Shown in pieces: positions 9,382 through 18,970 of a DNA stretch of 64,000 nt. Positions within the stretch are counted from its first letter, which is position 1, and each line of letters opens with the position of its first letter. Source of the stretch: an uncultured Pelagibacteraceae bacterium (lineage in GTDB: Bacteria > Pseudomonadota > Alphaproteobacteria > Pelagibacterales > Pelagibacteraceae); the NCBI GenBank assembly GCA_902580275.1, contig CACHJZ010000002.1, forward strand, positions 168,334-232,333, given 5' to 3'. The position numbers and the translations under genes were made by a program. The notes beneath the pieces were generated by a model that did no database searches, was not told the origin of the DNA, and was given only the letters and a program-made list of their open reading frames with translations.

Positions 9382-11604
9382 TTAATAAAGTGGTTTATTC
9401 TTAAAAAAATCAATAATATCGACTGGTTTCTTCTGAACTATATAATTGTACACATTATAGTTTTCTAGAACTCTCTGGACGTAATTTCTTGTTTCTTTAA
9501 ATTTTATCAATTCTATCCAGTCAACATAATCGATTTGTTTTTTCTGGGGATTTTTATTTATTCTTTTCCAATATTTCACTCTCTTCGGTCCAGCGTTGTA
9601 TGCCGCTATAGCAAATGGATAGGAACCATCATACTCTAGTATGAGACCTGCTATATAATGAGAACCTAAATTAATATTATATTCTGGGTCAGTAGTTAAT
9701 CTTGATTTTGAATAAGGAAGTTTAGCCTGTTTTGCAACTACTTTTGCTGTGTAGGTCATTAATTGCATTAAACCTCTTGCGCCAGCAGAACTGTTAGCTG
9801 ATATATCAAATTCACTTTCTTGTCTAATTATTGATAATATAAATGCACTATCAGGAATTTTTCTTCCATTAATTAGTTTTGGTGTACTTATTATTGGATA
9901 ATTATAATTATTTATAAATCTTTTTTCATATGAGGCGAGTTTAGCAATTTGAATTGCAAAATCATAACGTGAAATATTTGTTGCTAGCTCTGCAGCAAAT
10001 ATTTCACTTCCTTGCTCTATATTATCATTTGCTAGACCACGTAATATAAATTTAGTATATTTTGACTTATTTAATTCATCAAGAAGATATACAATTTTTA
10101 CTAAATCCTTCTCAAAAAATTTTTTTTTATAATCTTTATCAAAATTTTCTTCCATATTAAGTTCATATTTTTTATCTGGATAGACTTTCATAAATGCAAG
10201 TTGTCCATAATAGGTTGTTGGAAATTTTGCAGACTCTTGATACCATTTTTCCATAAGTTTTGTATTTCCAATTTGTTCGAATGATCTACCAAGCCAAAAA
10301 GCTCCTCTGGCAAGACTAATTGGATAACCTACAGAGTTATAAAAATTTTGAAAGTGTTCGATTGCTAAAATTGGATCATTTAAAAAACTAAGTGCAATCC
10401 AACCACTCATCCATTCTGCAGATGCATATTCTGGTCCTTCCGAAAGAGCATGATTGCTAGAAATTTTATATGCTAGTTCGTATTTTTTTTTATAAATTAA
10501 TGATCTGGATATTATTTCTCTTTCAACCCACCATTTATCGGGCCTAACTAAGTAATCTTTATTATTTTTTACTTTTAATAATATTTCTAAAGATGAATCT
10601 ACTCTTCCTCTTTTTCTTCTCCATTTAAGCCTATCGTAATTTAATCCAGGATCATTCTTATATTTTTGTGGTACTTTAGAAATAGCATTATCTACACCAT
10701 AGGATCTGCTCATTAATAATTGTCGTGCTGTATATAATAGTTGCTCGTCTTTAGGAAGATATCTTAACATTCTCTGTAAATCCCAATATTTATTTTCCCA
10801 TGCAAGATAATCAGCTCTCTTAATATAATCCTGTTTATTAAGATATTTTTTGTACTTTTTTCTAAAATATCTTAAATCGCTTTTACTTAGTTTTGCAGTA
10901 ATCCATCCTTTTTTAATTAACTCAACACCATCATCGTATCTACCTTCAGAAATTAAACTTTCTCCATAAATCATTTCACCATATCCACTTAAAGGATCTT
11001 CATTTTCAAATAGTGACATTATTTTTCTTGGTGAAATTTTTTCAGTTGATAATTTATGCTCAGATAAATACTTTATCCTCCCAATTCGTGGATAATCTGG
11101 ATTATTTAAAATAAATTGCTGATAATCATAATAACTTGCCTTATTTCCTCTAGTTAATAAATGTCTCCATTGAACAAAATTATAAATATTTTTATCTTTT
11201 GATTTTTTTGCCAACGATAAAGCTTCTGTCCATCTTCCTTTCTCAAACGCTTCTATTGACTTTTGTGCAAGTCTAAATTTTTTCTTAGAAAAGTATTTTG
11301 ACTTTACTTCAGCTGTTTTGATTTTTTTGGATACAATTTTAGGCTTATTTTTTGGTACAATTATGCCTAATTTAGTTGTTGTTTTTATCTCTTCTACAGT
11401 TTCCTCTTTTTTGCTTTCCTTTTTGTCTTTTTTAGCAGGCTTTTTAATGGGTAATAAAATATTTTTTGATAACTTTTTTTCTTTTATTTCAGGAACTAAA
11501 ATAGGTTTTTTCTTTGGAAATATATTTTTTTCTTCTGAAAAAACTTGTTTTGTTACAATTAAAAATAATACTGATGTGAAAAGTAAAAAATAAAATTTTT
11601 TCAT
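9382..11604 (-). CDS. slt: Soluble lytic murein transglycosylase (Slt70-like)
   Basis: 740 aa periplasmic enzyme that cleaves peptidoglycan to 1,6-anhydromuropeptides. It has an N-terminal signal peptide (KKFYFLLFTSVLFLIVTKQVFS), then about 80 residues rich in Lys and Pro. A long alpha-helical superhelix (about 105-560) follows, then the SLT catalytic domain from about 590. The catalytic glutamate is in IIRQESEFD, with the conserved SSAGARGLMQLM and YNAGPKRVKYW. The Lys/Pro-rich linker after the signal is unusual and could bind anionic wall or DNA surfaces. Convergent with tRNA-Ser; divergent from dapA with a 42-bp gap. Confidence 0.93.
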   Translation of the reverse strand: MKKFYFLLFTSVLFLIVTKQVFSEEKNIFPKKKPILVPEIKEKKLSKNILLPIKKPAKKDKKESKKEETVEEIKTTTKLGIIVPKNKPKIVSKKIKTAEVKSKYFSKKKFRLAQKSIEAFEKGRWTEALSLAKKSKDKNIYNFVQWRHLLTRGNKASYYDYQQFILNNPDYPRIGRIKYLSEHKLSTEKISPRKIMSLFENEDPLSGYGEMIYGESLISEGRYDDGVELIKKGWITAKLSKSDLRYFRKKYKKYLNKQDYIKRADYLAWENKYWDLQRMLRYLPKDEQLLYTARQLLMSRSYGVDNAISKVPQKYKNDPGLNYDRLKWRRKRGRVDSSLEILLKVKNNKDYLVRPDKWWVEREIISRSLIYKKKYELAYKISSNHALSEGPEYASAEWMSGWIALSFLNDPILAIEHFQNFYNSVGYPISLARGAFWLGRSFEQIGNTKLMEKWYQESAKFPTTYYGQLAFMKVYPDKKYELNMEENFDKDYKKKFFEKDLVKIVYLLDELNKSKYTKFILRGLANDNIEQGSEIFAAELATNISRYDFAIQIAKLASYEKRFINNYNYPIISTPKLINGRKIPDSAFILSIIRQESEFDISANSSAGARGLMQLMTYTAKVVAKQAKLPYSKSRLTTDPEYNINLGSHYIAGLILEYDGSYPFAIAAYNAGPKRVKYWKRINKNPQKKQIDYVDWIELIKFKETRNYVQRVLENYNVYNYIVQKKPVDIIDFFKNKPLY

Positions 11605-11646
11605 AATTTCGTATCTATTTATACGATATATATGCTATAAGTATTT

Positions 11647-12531
11647 ATGTTCAAAGGTTCAAATGTTGCATTAATCACACCATTTAAGGATAATAAGCTT
11701 GATAAAGAGGCTTATGTTAAACTTATTCATTTTCATCTTGAAAATGGAACTCATGGACTTGTACCAGCGGGTACCACAGGTGAGTCTCCAACATTAAATC
11801 ATGAAGAACACGAACAAGTAATAGAACTTTGTATAAAAGAAAGTAATGGAAAAATACCTGTTATTGCAGGTACCGGATCTAATTCAACAGAGGAAGCAAT
11901 TTCTCTGACAAAGCATGCAGAAAAAGTTGGAGCTAGTGGCGCTCTAATAGTAACTCCATACTATAATAAACCAACCCAAGAAGGTTTATATCAACACTAC
12001 AAAGCTATAAATGATAATACAAGTTTACCAATTATAATTTACAACATTCCCAGCAGATGCGTCATTGATATGTCGGTTGATACAATGGCTAGGCTATTTG
12101 AATTAAAAAATATTGCTGGTGTTAAGGATGCCACTGGTGACCCAAATAGAATTGACGCAACGCTTAAGAAACTAGGGCCAGATTTTATTCAATTAACCGG
12201 AGAAGATGGATTTGCTCTAGAATTTAACAGAAGAGGAGGGGTCGGTATTATTTCAGTTACAGCAAATATTGCTCCTAAATTATGTTCCGACTTTCAAAAA
12301 TACTCTAAATCTAAAACTGATAATGAAATTAAGGAAGCAGAAAGAATTGACCAAATATTACAGCCAATTCACAAATCTTTATTCATAGAAAGTAATCCTG
12401 CACCGGTTAAATATGCTGCAAAACTTTTAGGTTTATGTGGTGATGAAATAAGACTTCCTTTAGTTAAAATAAAAAAAGAAACTGAAGATCAAGTCAAAAA
12501 GGCACTTTTATCAGCTAAATTATTAAGTTAA
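11647..12531 (+). CDS. dapA: 4-hydroxy-tetrahydrodipicolinate synthase
   Basis: 294 aa, full length. Condenses pyruvate with aspartate semialdehyde in lysine and meso-diaminopimelate synthesis. The motifs GTTGESPTL (about 44), the YNIPSRC tyrosine (about 133) and [10 protein letters not shown] with the Schiff-base lysine (about 161) are all present. It heads a tightly packed + strand run: its stop TAA shares a base with the smpB ATG. Confidence 0.97.
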   Translation: MFKGSNVALITPFKDNKLDKEAYVKLIHFHLENGTHGLVPAGTTGESPTLNHEEHEQVIELCIKESNGKIPVIAGTGSNSTEEAISLTKHAEKVGASGALIVTPYYNKPTQEGLYQHYKAINDNTSLPIIIYNIPSRCVIDMSVDTMARLFELKNIAGVKDATGDPNRIDATLKKLGPDFIQLTGEDGFALEFNRRGGVGIISVTANIAPKLCSDFQKYSKSKTDNEIKEAERIDQILQPIHKSLFIESNPAPVKYAAKLLGLCGDEIRLPLVKIKKETEDQVKKALLSAKLLS

Positions 12532-13001
12532 TGAAACAGAAGACCAGCCCTGGTTTAAAAATAATTTCTCTAAATCGTAAAGCAAGTTTTAATTTCTTTT
12601 TTGAAAATATTTATGAAGCTGGATTAGTGTTAAAGGGATCTGAAATTAAATCTATTAGATCCGGAAAAGTTAATATCTCGGATGCTTACGCAATTGAAAG
12701 AGATGGCGAAATAATTTTAATTAATGCTCATATATCTTCGTATAAGCAGGCAAGTTATTCAGACCATAATCCTATGGATGATCGAAAACTTCTTCTTAAC
12801 AAAAGGGAAATTAATAAATTAATCGGTAAAGTTAATAGAGAAGGTTTTACCTTAATTCCTACAAAATTATATCTTAAAAAAGGTAAAGCAAAAATTGAAA
12901 TTGCAGTCGCCAAGGGTAAAAAGCAGTACGATAAAAGACAAGCAAAAAAAACGAGAGACTGGAATAGAGATAGAGCCAGGTATGTTCGAAAAACAAGCTA
13001 A
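12531..13001 (+). CDS. smpB: SsrA-binding protein SmpB
   Basis: 156 aa, full length. Binds tmRNA and positions it in stalled ribosomes for trans-translation. The motifs are [15 protein letters not shown] (about 32), INAHISSY (about 65) and the basic C-terminal tail [16 protein letters not shown]. The tmRNA gene itself was not found in this window. The last 20 bases overlap folK. Confidence 0.97.
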   Translation: MKQKTSPGLKIISLNRKASFNFFFENIYEAGLVLKGSEIKSIRSGKVNISDAYAIERDGEIILINAHISSYKQASYSDHNPMDDRKLLLNKREINKLIGKVNREGFTLIPTKLYLKKGKAKIEIAVAKGKKQYDKRQAKKTRDWNRDRARYVRKTS

Positions 13002-13491
13002 AAATATCATATTAGCCATAGGATCAAACCTCGGTAATAGACACCACAATATAGAGAAATCAAAGTATTTGATAAACACAAATGAAAAAATTAAAATTAT
13101 ATCGACCTCTAGTTATTATAGAACAGACTCATGGCCAAATAAAAAAGATCCATATTTTTTAAACATTGTTTTAAAATGCATCACAACCTTTAATCCAAGT
13201 GAATTATTTATATTTGTTAAAAAAATTGAAAAATCTTTAGGAAGATCAAAATCATATAAAAATGCTCCACGAATTTGTGATATTGATATAATAGATTATT
13301 CACAAAAAAATATATTATTGAGCAATATTGATTTAAAAATACCCCACCCAAGGATGCATAATAGGAGTTTTGTTTTATTTCCGTTATTTGAAATTGATAA
13401 AAAATGGAAACACCCAAAAAATAATAAGAAAATTACCCAATTATTAAACAATTTACCCACTACAAGTCTAAGAAGTATTAAAATTTTATAA
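12982..13491 (+). CDS. folK: HPPK, 2-amino-4-hydroxy-6-hydroxymethyldihydropteridine pyrophosphokinase
   Basis: Folate pathway enzyme that transfers pyrophosphate from ATP to the pterin alcohol. The ORF track starts at 12895, deep in smpB. The internal ATG at 12982 gives a 169-aa protein of family-like size that begins just before [12 protein letters not shown], the family's N-terminal signature. The HPPK signature survives as [11 protein letters not shown], followed by [16 protein letters not shown]. Overlaps smpB by 20 bp. Confidence 0.93.
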   Translation: MFEKQAKNIILAIGSNLGNRHHNIEKSKYLINTNEKIKIISTSSYYRTDSWPNKKDPYFLNIVLKCITTFNPSELFIFVKKIEKSLGRSKSYKNAPRICDIDIIDYSQKNILLSNIDLKIPHPRMHNRSFVLFPLFEIDKKWKHPKNNKKITQLLNNLPTTSLRSIKIL

Positions 13492-13511
13492 TTTCATGAT
13501 ATAAAAGATTA

Positions 13512-15257
13512 ATGCTTAAATCTGACGACTTAATAAATAAAGTAAAATCCTATAATAAATTTCTTAATCCAGAAACATTAAGTAAAGCATACGATTTTGC
13601 TCTTAAAGCTCATGAAAAACAAAAAAGAGATGAAGGTTCACCTTATATAATTCATCCTGTTGCTGTAGCTAATATATTAACGGACTTAAAACTTGATAGC
13701 GCAACTATCGCAACCGGACTATTGCACGATACTATTGAGGATACACAAGCAACTTACAAGACTATAGAGAAAGAGTTTGGTAAAGAAGTTGCTGATCTAG
13801 TTGATGGTGTTACAAAAATATCAGCTTATGAAAATCAAGCTGCAAGCGATTCAAAAGCAGAAAATTTTAGAAAATTAATCCTAGCTACATCAAAAGATAT
13901 TAGAGTTCTTTTAGTTAAATTGGCTGACAGATTACACAATATGCGAACTATACAGTTTGTATCAAAAAAAGAAAAACAAATTAGAAAAGCAAAAGAAACA
14001 ATGGAAATTTATGCACCATTAGCTGATAGAATGGGAATGAACAGGATAAGAGATGAATTAGAGGATTTATCATTTCAAGTTTTAAATCCAAATGCAAGAA
14101 AGTTAATTAAAGATAGATTAGATCAGATAAAAGTAAATAATCTTAATAATTTCAATACTATATCTGAAGATTTTTCAAATTTATTAAAAGAAAACAAACT
14201 TATTGCTAAAATATATGGAAGGGAAAAAACGCCTTTTTCAATATGGCGCAAGATACAACAAAAAAGGATTTCCTTAGAGCAAATAACAGATATTATTGGT
14301 TTTAGAATTATTTTAGATGATGTTCCATCGTGCTATAGGGCTCTTGGTATTTTCCACAGTAAATGGAATTGCATACCAGGTAGATTTAAAGATTATATAT
14401 CTTCACCTAAAATTAACAAATATGAATCTTTACATACGGCAATTATAGGACCCAACAAAAGACCAATAGAAATACAATTACGAACAATGCAAATGCATGA
14501 ATTTGCTCAAAGAGGGATTGCTTCACACTGGAAATACAAATCATCAGAAAAATTTAACTCACTTACTTGGAAAGAGTATGATTGGTTGGCAGATTTAGTT
14601 GAAATTATAGATAGAAATGAAAATCCAGAAGATTTTTATGAATTTACTAAATTGCAAATGTTTCAAGAAAACGTTTTTTGTTTTACACCTAAAGGATCAG
14701 TTATTAAATTGCCAAAAAATGCCACTCCAATTGATTTTGCTTATGCAGTTCACACCCAAGTTGGTGACACTGCGATTGGATGTGAAATAAATGGTAAAGA
14801 AAGTCCTTTGCAATCTACTTTAGCAAATGGTGATGTGATAAAAATTATTACATCTAAAAAGGTCTCACCATCGTTGCATTGGTTGACTTCTACCAAAACA
14901 GGAAAGGCTAGAGCAGCTATTAGAAGATACTGGCAATACCGTGATGCTGAAAATTTAACAAAAAAGAAAATATACAACACGAGACTTTGGATATCTTTAC
15001 CTGATCAACCAGGAAGACTAGGCGAAGTAACGTCTCTTATTGGAGAAAATAATTTAAATATATCAAGTGTAGAAATGGTGGAAAAAACCAAAGAAAGTAT
15101 AAATTTTCAATTTAATCTTATTATTGGAGATCTCAAAAACTTTACAAAATTAATAAGTGAGTTAAAACAAAAAGAATATAATTTTAAAATTATTAGACAA
15201 AAAGATAAAAAATATGCTTTCTTCCAAAGAATCTTTAAAGGTTTTAAAAAAAACTAA
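13512..15257 (+). CDS. rsh: Bifunctional (p)ppGpp synthetase/hydrolase, compact Rsh
   Basis: Stringent-response enzyme. The HD hydrolase domain carries LLHDTIEDT (about 75). The synthetase domain shows YGREKTPFSIWRK and YESLHTAI (about 235-320). TGS domain: FCFTPKGSVIKLPKNATPIDFAY (about 395). C-terminal ACT: LPDQPGRLGEV (about 497). Both catalytic sites look intact. The protein is 581 aa against roughly 700-750 for typical SpoT/Rsh, because the helical and zinc-finger (RIS/CC) region between TGS and ACT is almost absent. The end overlaps pyrE by 44 bp in another frame. Confidence 0.95.
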   Translation: MLKSDDLINKVKSYNKFLNPETLSKAYDFALKAHEKQKRDEGSPYIIHPVAVANILTDLKLDSATIATGLLHDTIEDTQATYKTIEKEFGKEVADLVDGVTKISAYENQAASDSKAENFRKLILATSKDIRVLLVKLADRLHNMRTIQFVSKKEKQIRKAKETMEIYAPLADRMGMNRIRDELEDLSFQVLNPNARKLIKDRLDQIKVNNLNNFNTISEDFSNLLKENKLIAKIYGREKTPFSIWRKIQQKRISLEQITDIIGFRIILDDVPSCYRALGIFHSKWNCIPGRFKDYISSPKINKYESLHTAIIGPNKRPIEIQLRTMQMHEFAQRGIASHWKYKSSEKFNSLTWKEYDWLADLVEIIDRNENPEDFYEFTKLQMFQENVFCFTPKGSVIKLPKNATPIDFAYAVHTQVGDTAIGCEINGKESPLQSTLANGDVIKIITSKKVSPSLHWLTSTKTGKARAAIRRYWQYRDAENLTKKKIYNTRLWISLPDQPGRLGEVTSLIGENNLNISSVEMVEKTKESINFQFNLIIGDLKNFTKLISELKQKEYNFKIIRQKDKKYAFFQRIFKGFKKN

Positions 15258-15801
15258 AGCACTTTTAGAAGGACATTTTGTTTTATCATCTGGTTTACAT
15301 TCTGATAGATACGTCCAATGTGCAAAATTATTAAGTTTTCCAAAATTGTCTCAAAAAATCTGTCATTCATTAAGCAAAAGGATTAAAAAAAAATTTAAAA
15401 AAATCGATTTAATATTATCCCCAGCAGTTGGTGGAATTGTTATTGGTTATGAGATAGGAAAAATTTTAAATAAAGAAACTATTTTCTGTGAAAGGGTAAA
15501 TAAAAAATTTACTTTAAGAAGGGGATTTGAAATAAAAAAGGCTGCAAAAGTTTTAATTGTAGAGGATGTAATTACAACTGGTAAGTCTAGTTTAGAATGT
15601 GTGAGTTTAATAAAAAAAGCTAAAGCTAGATTAATTGGTTTTGCTTGTATTATTGACCGTTCAAATAAATCAAGTTTAAAAATTAAAAATAAACCGTTAG
15701 TTTCTCAATTAAAAATTGAAGCCAAAACATTCAAAAAAAATAATATTCCAGCATATTTAAAAAAAATACCTATTAGCAGTCCAGGCAGTAGAAGAATATG
15801 A
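15214..15801 (+). CDS. pyrE: Orotate phosphoribosyltransferase
   Basis: 195 aa. Converts orotate plus PRPP to OMP in pyrimidine synthesis. The PRPP-binding signature is VLIVEDVITTGKSS (about 111), with GHFVLSSGLHSDRYVQ near the N-terminus and SPAVGGIVIGYE (about 69). It starts inside the 3' end of rsh (44-bp overlap) and ends overlapping pdxJ by 4 bp. A later start is possible, but the N-terminal helix before EGHFVLSSG favours this one. Confidence 0.95.
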   Translation: MLSSKESLKVLKKTKALLEGHFVLSSGLHSDRYVQCAKLLSFPKLSQKICHSLSKRIKKKFKKIDLILSPAVGGIVIGYEIGKILNKETIFCERVNKKFTLRRGFEIKKAAKVLIVEDVITTGKSSLECVSLIKKAKARLIGFACIIDRSNKSSLKIKNKPLVSQLKIEAKTFKKNNIPAYLKKIPISSPGSRRI

Positions 15802-16517
15802 TGAAAAGACTAGGTATAAATATTGACCATGTAGCCACGATACGTAATGCAAGAGGTGAGGGTCATCCTGACATATTAAATGCAGCTAAATATGTAATGA
15901 AACTTGGTGCAGATTCTATTACAATTCATTTAAGAGAAGATAGAAGACATATTAATGATAAAGACTTAATCAAATTATCTAAGTTTAAAAAAATTCCAAT
16001 AAACCTGGAATTATCTACAAATAAAAAAATCATCAAATTAGCTATAAAGTGTAAACCAAAGTTTGTTTGCCTGGTTCCTGAAAAAAGAAACGAAGTTACT
16101 ACAGAAGGAGGACTTAATTTAAAAAAAAATTCTAAAAAAATTACTAATATAGTTCAATTATTTAATAAAAATAAAATAAGAACTAGCTTATTTATCAACC
16201 CAAGCATTGAAGATATTAAACTTTCAAAAAAAATAGAAACAAAATGTATAGAAATTCATACAGGAAAATTATCAAGATTAGTTAGATCCAAAAGAAATTT
16301 TGAAAATGAATTAAAAAAAATTAAGAAATGTGCTATATATGCAAAATCTTTAGGTATTGAAGTTCACGCCGGTCACGGTCTTGATTACAAAAGTACGCGT
16401 TTATTAGCCAAAATTAGAGAAATATCTGAATTTAATATAGGTCACTTTATAATTGGAGAGTCAATTTTTTTTGGATTAAAAAATGTAATTAAAAGATTTA
16501 AAAAAATTTGTAAATAA
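15798..16517 (+). CDS. pdxJ: Pyridoxine 5'-phosphate synthase
   Basis: 239 aa. Last step of DXP-dependent vitamin B6 synthesis, condensing 1-deoxyxylulose 5-phosphate with 3-amino-2-oxopropyl phosphate. Signature motifs: LGINIDHVATIRNARG near the N-terminus, ITIHLREDRRHI (about 48), EVHAGHGLDY (about 195) and FNIGHFIIGESIFFGL at the end. First gene of the conserved pdxJ-acpS-lepB-rnc-recO order. Confidence 0.97.
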   Translation: MMKRLGINIDHVATIRNARGEGHPDILNAAKYVMKLGADSITIHLREDRRHINDKDLIKLSKFKKIPINLELSTNKKIIKLAIKCKPKFVCLVPEKRNEVTTEGGLNLKKNSKKITNIVQLFNKNKIRTSLFINPSIEDIKLSKKIETKCIEIHTGKLSRLVRSKRNFENELKKIKKCAIYAKSLGIEVHAGHGLDYKSTRLLAKIREISEFNIGHFIIGESIFFGLKNVIKRFKKICK

Positions 16518-16904
16518 ATGGAAATAATAGGCAACGGTGTTGATATAATCAAAAATTCAAGAATTAAGAAGTTAATTAAAAATCCTAAATTTCTTTCTAG
16601 AGTATTTTCGAAAGAAGAGATAAACGATTCAAAAAAAATAAAAAATAAAATCAACTATTTTGCTAAAAGATTTGCAGCAAAGGAAGCTTTTGTTAAATCA
16701 ATTGGTATTGGTTTTAGAAAAGGAATTAATTTTAATGATATTTATATTAAAAAAAATAAGTTGGGAAAACCAAAGATATTTTACAACAGTAAGATTAAAA
16801 AAATTCTACATCAAAAATTTAAATCAAAGAAATACAGTGTTTTTGTCTCATTATCTGACGAAAAGAACTATTCTATTGCATACGTAATAATAAATAAAAT
16901 ATGA
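16518..16904 (+). CDS. acpS: Holo-[acyl-carrier-protein] synthase
   Basis: 128 aa. Transfers 4'-phosphopantetheine from CoA to ACP. The N-terminal GNGVDIIKNSRI carries the metal-binding aspartate, and FAKRFAAKEAFVKSIG carries the glutamate. GKPKI follows as in the family. It starts on the base after the pdxJ stop and overlaps lepB by 4 bp. Confidence 0.95.
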   Translation: MEIIGNGVDIIKNSRIKKLIKNPKFLSRVFSKEEINDSKKIKNKINYFAKRFAAKEAFVKSIGIGFRKGINFNDIYIKKNKLGKPKIFYNSKIKKILHQKFKSKKYSVFVSLSDEKNYSIAYVIINKI

Positions 16905-17626
16905 AGAATGTAATTTATGAAAATATAAAAACTTTGTTATATGCATTAATAATAGCTGTATTTATCAGATCAATATTTATTCAGCCATTTTATATTCCGT
17001 CCTCATCAATGGAACCTAATTTACTTGTAGGAGATAGACTCTTTGTCACTAAGTATAGTTATGGTTATAGCAAACATTCTTTTCCTTTTAGTCCGCCTTT
17101 ATTTAAAAACAGAATCTTAAGTAAAAAACCTAAAATAGGAGATGTTGTAGTATTTAAGACACCAGCGGATAATCGAACTGATTATATAAAAAGATTGATT
17201 GGTGGTCCTGGTGATACGATACAATTTATAGATGGAATAATGTACATTAACAATTTAGAAGTTTTTAAAGATCTGAAGTCGAATAATGATATCATATTTT
17301 GTGGAGATAAAACTATTGATGTTAATACTTTTGAGGAAAATATATCTAATAAAAAATTTAAAACGGTTTATGGTAAATACTATACATTCCAAAATTCACA
17401 AAAATTTATTGTTCCTGATAAACATTATTTCTTTTTAGGAGACAATAGGGATTGCTCAAAAGATAGTAGGTTTCTAAGTAGTGTTGGATATGTTCATGAA
17501 AATAATTTAGTTGGTAAAGCACAATTTATTTTTTTTTCATCAGATACGAGAAAAGGTAGTATATTTGAAATATGGCGATGGAATGAGCTTGTAAGATTTG
17601 ACAGATTCTTTAAGAAAATAATATGA
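16901..17626 (+). CDS. lepB: Signal peptidase I
   Basis: 241 aa inner-membrane serine protease that removes signal peptides. One N-terminal TM helix (ALIIAVFIRSIFIQPF) is followed by the catalytic serine box IPSSSMEPNLLVGDRLFV. The general-base lysine is in DYIKRLIGGPGDTI, and box E is FLGDNRDCSKDSR. Short for the family but all boxes are present. It probably processes the signal peptides of slt, dacC and mltB from this same window. Confidence 0.96.
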   Translation: MKNVIYENIKTLLYALIIAVFIRSIFIQPFYIPSSSMEPNLLVGDRLFVTKYSYGYSKHSFPFSPPLFKNRILSKKPKIGDVVVFKTPADNRTDYIKRLIGGPGDTIQFIDGIMYINNLEVFKDLKSNNDIIFCGDKTIDVNTFEENISNKKFKTVYGKYYTFQNSQKFIVPDKHYFFLGDNRDCSKDSRFLSSVGYVHENNLVGKAQFIFFSSDTRKGSIFEIWRWNELVRFDRFFKKII

Positions 17627-17627
17627 T

Positions 17628-18290
17628 ATGGAAATTGATAAAATTGAAAAAAAATTAAAAGTTAAATTCAAAAATAAAGATTTGTTAATACAATCTATAA
17701 CTCACAAAAGTTATGATAGAGTTAATAATAATGAAAAACTTGAGTTTTTAGGAGATAGAGTTTTAGGATTTGTGATTGCAAAAAAATTGTTAGAATTATA
17801 TCCAGATGAAAAAGAAGGTATTTTAGATAAAAAGCTAGCCTCACTTGTAAATAAAACTAAGTGCTCTGAAGTATGTGAATTTTTGCAATTAAATAAAATA
17901 ATCAAAACTAACAATTTTTCAAAAAAAAATAACATTATTGAAAATAAAATTATTTCAGACACATGTGAAGCGTTGATTGGCGCTATATATTTAGATCAAG
18001 GAATAAAAGTAGCTGAAAAAATAGTTTTGAACTTATGGTCAGATGAATTAAAAAATTCTGTAATTACCAAAATTGATGCAAAAACAAGACTTCAAGAATA
18101 TTCACTAAAAAAATTTAAAACGTTACCTGTATATAAATTAATTGATGCAAAAGGCCCACACCATAAACCAACTTTTAAAATTCAAGTAAAAATCAAAAAG
18201 TGCAAACCAGAATACGGTTTTGGATCTTCCAAAAAGATAGCTGAGCAAGATGCTGCTAATATTTTATTAAAAAAAATTGATAATATATGA
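17628..18290 (+). CDS. rnc: Ribonuclease III
   Basis: 220 aa. N-terminal RNase III domain with the signature LEFLGDRVLGFVIA and the second acidic site DTCEALIGAIYLDQG (about 108). The C-terminal double-stranded RNA binding domain covers about 150-218 (GFGSSKKIAEQDAANILLKKI). Processes rRNA and structured transcripts. In most alphaproteobacteria era follows rnc, but here recO follows directly with a 4-bp overlap. Confidence 0.96.
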   Translation: MEIDKIEKKLKVKFKNKDLLIQSITHKSYDRVNNNEKLEFLGDRVLGFVIAKKLLELYPDEKEGILDKKLASLVNKTKCSEVCEFLQLNKIIKTNNFSKKNNIIENKIISDTCEALIGAIYLDQGIKVAEKIVLNLWSDELKNSVITKIDAKTRLQEYSLKKFKTLPVYKLIDAKGPHHKPTFKIQVKIKKCKPEYGFGSSKKIAEQDAANILLKKIDNI

Positions 18291-18970
18291 TTAAAATTGA
18301 CAGAGGTTTTTTACTAAGCAAATTTAAGTATAATGAAAATTCTGTTATTGCAGACTTTTATACAGAGAATAATGGCAGAACTTCTAGTATTATATTTGGC
18401 GGTACATCTAAAAAAATCAAAGGATATCTTCAAATAGGTAATCTTTTTCACCTTAATTTTAGCTCAAAAAATAATGGAAAAGTTTCATCAATAAAACCTG
18501 AAATAATAAAAGCATTTACGCCCGTTTATTTTAACAGTCAAAAAAAACTTCATTGTATTACATCAGCCATGAGTTTAATTAAAAAATTAACACCTGAAAA
18601 TGAAAATAATTCAAACATATTCAATTTAATTCAAAATCTCTTTTGTATTTTAGAAACTAATAATTGGCTAAAAATGTATATTAATTGGGAACTAGAACTT
18701 TTAAAATTCCTTGGGTATGATCTTAATTTAAAAGATATGGTAAATAAAGAAAATATAAATAATAAAACTGTTTATTACGTAAAATCCTCGACACAAAAGA
18801 AAATAGTGCCTAGTTTTTTAATTAATAATGATATTGAAAATATAGATCATGTAGAATTATTAAAAGGAATTACACTTGTTACAAATTTTATGGAAAAGAA
18901 TATTTTTACTCCAAATAATATGAAAATTCCATATCAGAGAAAATTATTTGAAAATTCGTTAATTAATTAA
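18287..18970 (+). CDS. recO: DNA repair protein RecO
   Basis: 227 aa. RecFOR recombination mediator. An N-terminal OB fold (GFLLSKFKYNENSVIADFYTE) is followed by the helical domain containing WELELLKFLGYDLNL (about 130). No zinc cysteines are visible in the C-terminal part, as in many proteobacterial RecO proteins. It ends one base before the convergent hemB stop. Sequence conservation is weak, but the position after rnc supports the call. Confidence 0.88.
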   Translation: MIKIDRGFLLSKFKYNENSVIADFYTENNGRTSSIIFGGTSKKIKGYLQIGNLFHLNFSSKNNGKVSSIKPEIIKAFTPVYFNSQKKLHCITSAMSLIKKLTPENENNSNIFNLIQNLFCILETNNWLKMYINWELELLKFLGYDLNLKDMVNKENINNKTVYYVKSSTQKKIVPSFLINNDIENIDHVELLKGITLVTNFMEKNIFTPNNMKIPYQRKLFENSLIN

